From an uncultured Myxococcales bacterium (GTDB lineage: Bacteria > Myxococcota_A > Polyangia > Polyangiales > Polyangiaceae): 8,726 nucleotides of DNA. This document shows, piece by piece, positions 1 through 5,287 of this stretch. Position numbers and translations under genes: made by a program. Where the stretch lies: assembly GCA_937998045.1 (NCBI GenBank), contig CALKVG010000443.1, positions 1 to 8,726 on the forward strand, written 5' to 3'. The notes beneath the pieces are model-generated. The model saw nothing but the letters and a program-made list of their open reading frames with translations, did not search any database and had not been told where the DNA came from. Positions within the stretch are counted from its first letter, which is position 1. Each line of letters starts with the position of its first letter.

Positions 1-596
1 ATGCACGGGGCGGCGGCGCCGAGCACCACAGCCGCGGTCCCGAGGAAGACGCCCGTCGCCGCGAGCGGATGGACATCGGACGCGACGTGCTTCAAGAGGA
101 CCGAGTAGAGCGAGGAGACGACCACCGACGCGAGGACCAGCAGGACGCCGGCGCCCTGGGTGCGAGAGACCTCGAGGCGATCCGCGAAGACGGCGCCGAT
201 GCCCAAGAGGGCGACGGCCGAACCCGCGAGGGCGCGTCGCGACACGGCCTCCACGCGTCCGAGCGTCGCGATGAGCGCCGTGCACAGGGGGAACGTGCCG
301 TAGATCACAGCCGCGAGCCCGCCGGAGATGCTCTGCTCGCCGGCGTATACGAGGCCGTACCCGAGCGCGCTCAGGGCACCGCACGCGACGAGCGCGCCGA
401 GTTGCCGCAGAGACCGCGGGCCGGGCCGGCCCCAGCCCATCGCGTACAGCGCGCCCAGGATCGCGCCGGCGATCGCGAAGCGAAGCGCGGCCGCCTTGAA
501 CGTCGGGTAGCCGCCGCCGCCGATGCAGCGGCGGATCGCGAACCAGGTCGTCCCCCAGATTAAAGCGCACGCCGCATAAACGATCCCCGTCAGCAT
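1..596 (-). CDS. DMT/EamA-family transporter, 3' end cut off by window start
   Basis: An integral membrane protein of the drug/metabolite transporter superfamily; the 198 visible residues run off the window start. Full-length relatives are near 290-300 aa, so about one third is missing. Residues 1-22 carry the family opening (LIWGTTWFAIR), and residues 85-111 (YAGEQSISGGLAAVIYGTFPLCTALIA) match the end of the first EamA repeat, where these proteins typically read A...ts...a.ll....P...all. About seven hydrophobic segments are visible, near residues 5-21, 36-53, 66-84, 93-111, 122-138, 149-167 and 179-196. The start is the ATG at 594-596: the frame closes upstream at a TGA at 624-626 with no other start between. 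That TGA is also the stop of the SUMF1 gene, leaving 27 bp and suggesting co-transcription. The substrate cannot be told from sequence; family members export amino acids, metabolites or drugs. Confidence 0.86.
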   Translation of the reverse strand, partial: MLTGIVYAACALIWGTTWFAIRRCIGGGGYPTFKAAALRFAIAGAILGALYAMGWGRPGPRSLRQLGALVACGALSALGYGLVYAGEQSISGGLAAVIYGTFPLCTALIATLGRVEAVSRRALAGSAVALLGIGAVFADRLEVSRTQGAGVLLVLASVVVSSLYSVLLKHVASDVHPLAATGVFLGTAAVVLGAAAPC

Positions 597-623
597 CGAG
601 GCATGGCGCTCCCGGCTCGCGGC

Positions 624-1475
624 TCAATCCCGGGGCGCCGATGCGGCGCAGCAGCGGAATCCCGTCTCGGTGCCCTTGTAGAACCGGTTGTGCCCCGCTT
701 GTTCGTCGCGGCAGGCGTGCTTGCCCGGCTGCCACCAGTTGCCCTTCTGCACGACGGACGACCCCTCGGGGTGCCCGTCGACGCTCACCCACTCGGCGAC
801 GTTGCCCGCCATGTCGACGAGTCCGAACGGGCTCACGCACGCGGGATGCGATCCCGCGCGGGTCCGCTCGTCGCGTAGTCGCCAGGGCTGGCCGTCCACC
901 AGGAGGTCCGTGTGGTCGGCGTTGCAGAGGGCGGCCGCACGCTGCCAGCCGTACGGGTAAGGGCGCATGTCTTCGCCTTCGCACGCGAACGTCCACTCGC
1001 TATCCATGCAGACGCGGGCGCCGTCCGCCTCGCACGCGCGCTTCGCGTCCGTCCACGACTGGACGTTCAGGGGTAGCCCGGTCGACGCCTCCGTCCGCTC
1101 GCGGCGATCGATGCAGAAGCGCTCGTGCACGCGGGGGGCGAGGCAGCGCGCGGGGCGCTCGTATTCGGCGCAACGGTAGCGGTGGTAGCGCCCGGGGGGA
1201 TCCATCCAGCGGAGGCACCGCTGTTCGACGCGCGGACACCAGTCGCCGTCCACGAGCACCATGTCCGCCGGGCATTCTTCCGCGCGCGCGGTCGAGTCGA
1301 CCGGGGCGGTCGCGCTCGGACGAACGGTTTGCCGGGTAGCCATCCTCTCGGCAAGCGCCGTTCGACCCGCGCCGGGCGCCGCGCCTTCGGGACGGGCCAT
1401 GGCCACGGCCATCGACGCGGCCGCCGCGCCTCCCGCGAGAAAAGCCAGGTTGCGTGCAGGAGACAGCGCGCGCAC
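624..1475 (-). CDS. Exported Cys-rich SUMF1/FGE-fold protein, probably not an active formylglycine-generating enzyme
   Basis: A 283 aa protein. Residues 1-28 look like a signal peptide or signal anchor: basic MRALSPAR, then a hydrophobic Ala/Leu stretch ending near AMA. Residues 30-66 are a low-complexity spacer. From about residue 68 the sequence follows the FGE-sulfatase (SUMF1) fold: MVLVDGDWCP (72-81), ERFCIDRRERT (118-128), WTDAKRACEADGARVC (141-156), EWTFACEG (160-167), SPFGLVDMAGNVAEWV (215-230), KGNWW (244-248) and TGFRCC (271-276). True FGEs have two active-site cysteines five residues apart before the final GFRC. Here that stretch has only C255, in a CRDEQAGH context, so formylglycine formation is unlikely and a binding or structural role is more plausible. 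Fourteen cysteines suggest disulfides outside the cytoplasm. The start is GTG at 1473-1475, preceded by AGGAAG four bases upstream. The frame stays open much further upstream, but that part overlaps greB and other genes and is not protein-like. Confidence 0.85.
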   Translation of the reverse strand: MRALSPARNLAFLAGGAAAASMAVAMARPEGAAPGAGRTALAERMATRQTVRPSATAPVDSTARAEECPADMVLVDGDWCPRVEQRCLRWMDPPGRYHRYRCAEYERPARCLAPRVHERFCIDRRERTEASTGLPLNVQSWTDAKRACEADGARVCMDSEWTFACEGEDMRPYPYGWQRAAALCNADHTDLLVDGQPWRLRDERTRAGSHPACVSPFGLVDMAGNVAEWVSVDGHPEGSSVVQKGNWWQPGKHACRDEQAGHNRFYKGTETGFRCCAASAPRD

Positions 1476-1594
1476 CCCTCTTCCTACCGCAGCACCGCGG
1501 GATGGACCAGCCCAAACGGAGGACTTTTGCCGTAGCTTCCTACCCCAGAACGCACGCGCTCCGTAGCGGATGGGCGTGCGGGATGGGTGCGCTG
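1476..1594. repeat. 119 bp greB-SUMF1 spacer with imperfect direct repeats
   Basis: This gap between the greB stop and the SUMF1 start holds several short direct repeats. The best pair, on the plus strand, is CTTCCTACCGCAGCAC at 1480-1495 and CTTCCTACCCCAGAAC at 1536-1551, 14 of 16 identical and 56 bp apart. GCGGGATGG occurs at 1497-1505 and 1578-1586, CCGTAGC at 1530-1536 and 1561-1567, and GCGGATGGG/GCGGGATGGG form an imperfect tandem at 1566-1587. The copy nearest SUMF1 supplies its ribosome binding site. I see no clear rho-independent terminator or sigma-70 promoter. The repeats could be operator sites, a remnant of a small duplication, or chance in GC-rich DNA. Confidence 0.5.
1480..1485 (-). 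promoter_or_regulatory. Ribosome binding site of the SUMF1 gene
   Basis: On the minus strand AGGAAG lies at -10 to -5 from the GTG at 1475, inside a longer purine run (AGGAAGAGGG). It is the main reason for choosing this GTG over internal ATGs at residues 22 and 26, which would remove the signal peptide. Confidence 0.6.
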
Positions 1595-2074
1595 CTATCC
1601 ATAACGAACGCCAAGGATCGTGAGCTCCACCTCGCCGCTCGGGCGGCGGAGCAAGACCGCATCGCCGCAGCGCTTGGAGAGCAGCGAGCGGCCGAGCGGC
1701 GAACGCCACGAGATATGGCCCTTGTCGAGGTCTATCTCGTCCTCGCCCACGATGCGGTAGGTTGCCCGCACGCCCTCCTCGTCTTCCACTTCGACGAACG
1801 CACCGAAGAACACCTGCTGGACCCCGTCGGTGCGCGGCTCGACCACAGTCGCGCTCTCCAGCCGCTTGGTCAGCCAGTGAATGCGCCGGTCGATCTCGCG
1901 AAGCTTTCGCTTGCCATAGATGTACTCGGCGTTCTCGCTCCGGTCGCCCTGGGCGGCGGCGTCGGCCACCTCTTGCACGATCTTCGGCCGTTGGCTCGAG
2001 CGCAGGTTGGCCAGCTCTTGCTGCAGCTTCTTCGCGCCCTCGCGCGTCACGTAGTTCGGCGCGCGCTCGCTCAT
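1595..2074 (-). CDS. greB: Transcription elongation (transcript cleavage) factor, GreB type
   Basis: A 159 aa GreA/GreB family protein. It enters the secondary channel of RNA polymerase and stimulates cleavage of backtracked RNA so that stalled complexes resume. Residues 1-76 form the N-terminal coiled coil, with GDRSENAEY at 43-51; D44 and E47 match the conserved acidic tip residues that help hold the catalytic magnesium. The segment YGKRKLREIDRRIHWLTKRLESA (53-75) favours GreB over GreA. Residues 85-159 are the FKBP-like C-terminal domain, including ISWRSPLGRSLLSKRCGDAV and the ending ELTILGVRYG. Length is normal (GreB is about 158 aa). The start is the ATG at 2072-2074, overlapping the TGA of the upstream 109 aa gene as ATGA, so translation is probably coupled. 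No separate Shine-Dalgarno is obvious. Family assignment is secure; GreB rather than a GreA paralogue is very likely. Confidence 0.95.
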   Translation of the reverse strand: MSERAPNYVTREGAKKLQQELANLRSSQRPKIVQEVADAAAQGDRSENAEYIYGKRKLREIDRRIHWLTKRLESATVVEPRTDGVQQVFFGAFVEVEDEEGVRATYRIVGEDEIDLDKGHISWRSPLGRSLLSKRCGDAVLLRRPSGEVELTILGVRYG

Positions 2075-2400
2075 GCGAGCAGGACGTCGAGCGCGTAGGG
2101 TGGGGGGACGCTCGCGAGCTCCGCGACCGCGAGCGCGATAGCCCGCCGAGACGCGCGCGGAGGGATCGCCAGCATCGCCCACCGAGTGCCCTTCGGGCGG
2201 CCCCAGACGCGCCCCGACTCGATGCGCATTCGCGAGGCGCCCTCGCAGATCGCGACGGTGGTGCGCTGCGGGCGAACGATGTCGAGCGCGTGGCGCGCGA
2301 AGGCGGCGCGATCGAAGGTCTCGTCGCTCGTCTCGTCGACGGCTTCTTCGCGCTCGGGCGCGATATGCAAAACGTTTTCCGGCTTGCGTACGAACGACAT
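2071..2400 (-). CDS. Hypothetical 109 aa protein translationally coupled to greB
   Basis: I do not recognise this protein. It is 109 aa, starting at the ATG at 2398-2400 and ending in a TGA that overlaps the greB ATG by 4 bp (ATGA); this is the best evidence that it is real. The N-terminal 30 residues are acidic (PEREEAVDETSDETFDRAAF), the middle is basic and compact (RTTVAICEGASRMRIESGRVWGRPKGTRWAMLAIPPRASRRAIALAVAELA), and the end is hydrophobic (YALDVLLA). No signal peptide, membrane segment or metal-binding motif is visible. It starts 18 bp after the upstream large gene stops, and no Shine-Dalgarno precedes it (the bases before ATG are C-rich), so it may depend on ribosomes finishing the upstream gene. 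Context suggests co-expression with greB, not necessarily shared function. Confidence 0.66.
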   Translation of the reverse strand: MSFVRKPENVLHIAPEREEAVDETSDETFDRAAFARHALDIVRPQRTTVAICEGASRMRIESGRVWGRPKGTRWAMLAIPPRASRRAIALAVAELASVPPPYALDVLLA

Positions 2401-2418
2401 TGGGGGCAGGCGAGGCGC

Positions 2419-4359
2419 TCAGCGAGCGCGCAGTTCCAGTTCCAGATAGTAGCTGACCAGGTCTCTCTCTTTGTGCCCCATCGCGACGAAACGCAAGACT
2501 CGGCCGATCGGCCATATACGGAGGACTTGCGCCGCTCCGCTACGGCACGGCACGAGCATCGACCACTTGCCCGGCTCCGGGGACTCGAGGTCCACCCATC
2601 GGGCGCCCAGGTGCCGGCTGAGGAGCTCGGCGAGGAGCGCCGCCACGCGCATGACTTCGCGCTCCTCTTCCGGCGAGCGGACGCGCCCGTCGGACAGCGC
2701 CTCGCGGAGGTAGCGCTGTGCGGTCTCGAGCCCCTCGAGGTCGCTGCGCAGCTCGATCCCGTGGCGGACGCGGAGCTCTCGCGCGAGCTCGCGCGCCAGG
2801 TACGTGAACGACAGGCGCGCGGCGCCCGGGGTGCGCGGCACCTCGTCGAACGGCGGCGGTTCGGCCTTGAGCCCTGGCGGCAGCGCGAGGGCCTCGACGC
2901 GCTCGATTTCGACGTCGGCAGAAGGAGGCCACGAAAGGGGCGTGTCCGAGCGCGTCTCGAGCCGATAGGGAGGCATGGACGCGCCAGCAGGCATCGAGCG
3001 CCGCGGTCCGCCGCGCGGATCCGCGGGGCGCACCTGCGGGTCGCTCGATTGCGAGGGGCGCATCGGAGGCATGGGCGAGCGCGGCGTGCTCGACGCTCGG
3101 TCGCTGCCCGGCGCGCTTTCGGGCCGCAATTTCGACCCGGTACTCCCGCTCGACGGGGGGATGTCCGGACGCGACGACCTCGTCGCCGGCGCCGTCGACT
3201 CGGGCGAGGCCTGCGAGGTCGGCGTCGCGGCATGGGCCATGCTGGACGATGACTGCCCGGCGTCTTCGAGCACCTCGAAGGCGCGCATCCGCAGGTCGTC
3301 GCTGGCCATCTTGTTCTCCAGCAGGTCGCGCGCGAAGGCGCGGGCACGCCTCGCGTCTCCTGCCGCGAGCCAGGCCTGCGCCGCCAGCAGCTGCAGTTCG
3401 TGGAACGCCGCCATCGACGTCGAGAGCGCCGACACGCGCTCGGCGATCCCCTTCGGATCTTCGGTGCCGTTCATCAGCGCCAGCCGCGCGCGCAGGTACG
3501 TCGTCCCGGGCAGCCGCCCGCGACGCCGCTCGAACGCATCGAGGCGATCGCTCACGCCGCTCACGTCGCCCGCGGAGAGCTTCGTCTCGAGCGCCCAGAG
3601 CTCGGTGTCCGCCAGGGGCCCGCGTACAGGCGCATCCCGCGTGTCGAGCGCGGCCTCGACCGCGGCCATGCGGTCGCGTGCCGCCGGCATGACTCGCGCG
3701 CGATCGCGTGCCCAGTCGACGACCTCCTGCTTGCCCGGGCCAATCTCGCTGCCTTCCCGATCCCGCGGCTTGAGGGCGCGCAGCGCGTTCGATACCGCCG
3801 CGGGGGTCTCGAGTGCCACGCGCTTGTAGGTTCGCTCGCCCGGACGCAGCTCGGCGCTGACCTGCGACGTCGCCAGCACGACCGGCGTCTCGTCGTCGCA
3901 CTCGGCGAGGGCCGAGGCGAGGTGGAGCAGCTGAAGGAACGCCGGGGCGCGCGGCAGCGCCAGGTCTCCCGCGAGCGCGTCGAGGTCGATCCACTTGCCC
4001 GCGTAGCGTCCAGTGGTGGCGTCGAACGTGGCTCCCTCGAAGAGCTCGCCCGGTCCGAGCCGATCGAGCACACGGCGAACTGCCGCGCCGCGGGCGTAGG
4101 GCCGCGCCACGGCGGCTTTCAGGTTCGCCGCCGTCTCGCGAGCCAGCTCCGCCGTGATGCCCAGCTCGCCGAGACGCGCGCGTGCCGTCGCGGCGATCGT
4201 GCGATAGCCGATCTCGCGAATGCGTCCGGGCTCGGTCGCGAGGAGCTCGATCTCGCCCGGATCGAACAAAGCGTATTCCGCCTCCGGTGCCCCGCCCTGG
4301 GCAACGAGGACGACAGCTTCGCCGAGCTGGAGCGTGCATCGCGACACGGCGCGAGCCAC
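2419..4359 (-). CDS. Large multidomain hypothetical protein with TPR-like region and Pro/Ser linker
   Basis: Not recognised as a named family. Numbered from the GTG at 4359 it is 646 aa. Residues 8-240 look globular (LQLGEAVVLVAQGG, EYALFDPGEIELLATEP, KWIDLDALAGDLALPRAPAFLQLLHLASALAEC). Residues 250-368 are helical and TPR-like, clearest at HELQLLAAQAWLAAGDARRARAFARDLLENK. Residues 369-510 are a Ser/Pro/Arg-rich linker with little expected structure. Residues 514-646 are a second folded domain, with helices then LGARWVDLESPEPGKWSMLVP, RIWPIGRVLRFVAMGHKERDLVSYYLELELRAR. There is no signal peptide or membrane helix, so it is probably cytoplasmic. The start is uncertain: no in-frame ATG exists near the expected N-terminus; GTG at 4347 and 4359 and TTG at 4389 are the options, and none has a good Shine-Dalgarno. 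The frame runs further upstream to 4647 but that part overlaps the divergent methyltransferase and is not credible. It leads the 109 aa-greB gene string. Confidence 0.8.
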   Translation of the reverse strand: MARAVSRCTLQLGEAVVLVAQGGAPEAEYALFDPGEIELLATEPGRIREIGYRTIAATARARLGELGITAELARETAANLKAAVARPYARGAAVRRVLDRLGPGELFEGATFDATTGRYAGKWIDLDALAGDLALPRAPAFLQLLHLASALAECDDETPVVLATSQVSAELRPGERTYKRVALETPAAVSNALRALKPRDREGSEIGPGKQEVVDWARDRARVMPAARDRMAAVEAALDTRDAPVRGPLADTELWALETKLSAGDVSGVSDRLDAFERRRGRLPGTTYLRARLALMNGTEDPKGIAERVSALSTSMAAFHELQLLAAQAWLAAGDARRARAFARDLLENKMASDDLRMRAFEVLEDAGQSSSSMAHAATPTSQASPESTAPATRSSRPDIPPSSGSTGSKLRPESAPGSDRASSTPRSPMPPMRPSQSSDPQVRPADPRGGPRRSMPAGASMPPYRLETRSDTPLSWPPSADVEIERVEALALPPGLKAEPPPFDEVPRTPGAARLSFTYLARELARELRVRHGIELRSDLEGLETAQRYLREALSDGRVRSPEEEREVMRVAALLAELLSRHLGARWVDLESPEPGKWSMLVPCRSGAAQVLRIWPIGRVLRFVAMGHKERDLVSYYLELELRAR

Positions 4360-4555
4360 AGCATCGCGCGCATGGCGACGGGTTTGCAAAAAAGGATGAG
4401 GAGCGAACGCAGAAATAAGATCGCGCAGTACAGAGCGCGAAAAGCAGAGCAAAAAGCCCCGGCGGACGGGCCCCAAAAGTAGGGTACGGTCGCGCGGGAC
4501 GACACGTCTCCGGCTCCGCGAGAGCGTGGTCCAAATTCGACGAAGGGCGGCGGCG
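4360..4555. promoter_or_regulatory. Divergent intergenic region, probable promoters in both directions
   Basis: About 196 bp separate the divergent large hypothetical gene and the methyltransferase gene, so promoters for both should lie here. The part from about 4384 to 4480 is clearly richer in A and T than its surroundings, with A-runs at 4388-4393, 4439-4443 and 4451-4455 on the plus strand. A TAAGAT at 4416-4421 resembles a -10 element, but I find no well-spaced -35 partner. On the minus strand TTGCTC and TACTGC sit 16 bp apart, a weak sigma-70-like pair. Assignment as a promoter region rests on gene orientation and composition, not on a strong consensus. Confidence 0.45.
4543..4547 (+). 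promoter_or_regulatory. Ribosome binding site of the O-methyltransferase gene
   Basis: AAGGG lies 8 bases before the ATG at 4556. It supports this start over the in-frame GTG at 4526, which has no comparable purine run and would add ten residues (MVQIRRRAAA) not expected in the family. Confidence 0.55.
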
Positions 4556-5284
4556 ATGAAACAGGCGAGCGACGCGATTCTGCGACCCGAACAGGCGGCG
4601 TATCTTGACGCACTGCATTCGACGAGCGTGCGAGCGCTCGCTTCCATGGCCGCGATGGCCGCGAGCGGCGGCGCCAGGAGCCCTTTGGCTCACCCGGAAA
4701 GGGATCCGCTGCTCGTCAAGATGGAAGCGCGTGCGGCCTCGTGCGGCTACCCGATCAGCGATCCGGAGGTGGCTTGCTTCCTCGCGATCGTCGCGCGCGT
4801 CGCGCGCCCCAAGCATGTCGTCGAGCTCGGGACGAACATCGGCTACGGCGCGATCGTCATGGCGAGAGCGGCGGGCGACGGGTCGCGCGTGGCGACGATC
4901 GAGTACAACCCCGCCCTCGTCGAGGAGGCACGTGGGTTCATCGCCGAGGCGGACCTGTCGGATCGCATCGAAGTGGTTCAGGGGATGGCGATTCCAGAAC
5001 TCCAGCGGATCTCGACACCTATCGACATGATCTACATCGACTGCGTGAAGGAGGAATACCCGCGGTATCTGGAGATTGCCGTCCCGAAGCTCTCGCCCCG
5101 GGGAATCGTCGTTGCGGACAACGTCCTCTGGGGCGGTGCCGTTGCGATGCACTCGCCTCCGAAGGAGGAGAGGGCGCGCGCCGAGGCGCTCCGCGCCTTC
5201 AACGAGAAGCTCGCGTCGCGTCCCGAGCTCTGCGCCGTGGTCCTGCCCCTCGGGGACGGCGTGGCCTTCGCCACGCGCATCTGA
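4556..5284 (+). CDS. SAM-dependent O-methyltransferase (COMT-like, family 3)
   Basis: A 242 aa class I methyltransferase of the catechol/caffeoyl-CoA O-methyltransferase-like family, which transfers a methyl group from S-adenosylmethionine to a hydroxyl, usually with a divalent metal. The SAM-binding loop is HVVELGTNIGYGAI (87-100), followed by the acidic end of strand 2, RVATIEYNPALVEEAR (111-126). DMIYIDCVKEEYPRYLE (157-173) and GIVVADNVLWGGAV (183-196) give the expected metal ligands D162, D188 and N189. The protein ends with VVLPLGDGVAFATRI, typical of the family. A small oddity is IDCVK where most members have IDADK. Residues 1-75 form the usual N-terminal helical cap. It is the only plus-strand gene and ends 3 bp from the topA stop. 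The substrate is unknown; many housekeeping paralogues in this family have none assigned. Confidence 0.92.
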   Translation: MKQASDAILRPEQAAYLDALHSTSVRALASMAAMAASGGARSPLAHPERDPLLVKMEARAASCGYPISDPEVACFLAIVARVARPKHVVELGTNIGYGAIVMARAAGDGSRVATIEYNPALVEEARGFIAEADLSDRIEVVQGMAIPELQRISTPIDMIYIDCVKEEYPRYLEIAVPKLSPRGIVVADNVLWGGAVAMHSPPKEERARAEALRAFNEKLASRPELCAVVLPLGDGVAFATRI

Positions 5285-5287
5285 GGC

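Noticed and set aside
69..563. 164 aa plus-strand open frame near the window start
   Set aside because: The minus strand here encodes a clear multi-spanning DMT transporter; the plus frame is low-complexity Arg/Glu/Asp sequence.
624..1475. SUMF1 protein as target of a diversity-generating retroelement
   Set aside because: DGR variable proteins often use this fold, but there is no reverse transcriptase, template repeat or adenine-biased variable region in the window.
1762..3252. 496 aa plus-strand open frame
   Set aside because: An Arg-rich antisense shadow of greB, the 109 aa gene and the large gene, with no domain content.
1476..3347. Upstream 600-odd codons of the open frame that ends in the SUMF1 protein
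   Set aside because: They overlap greB, the 109 aa gene and the large hypothetical in another frame and are Arg/Ser/Pro shadow sequence; only the part from 1475 down is protein-like.
4456..4475. Hairpin formed by GCCC...GGGC in the divergent gap
   Set aside because: The stem is only about four base pairs in GC-rich DNA, which is expected by chance.
2540..5152. 870 aa minus-strand open frame
   Set aside because: Long stop-free frames are common by chance at this GC content. It is Arg/Gly/Ala-rich and crosses both the large gene and the methyltransferase.
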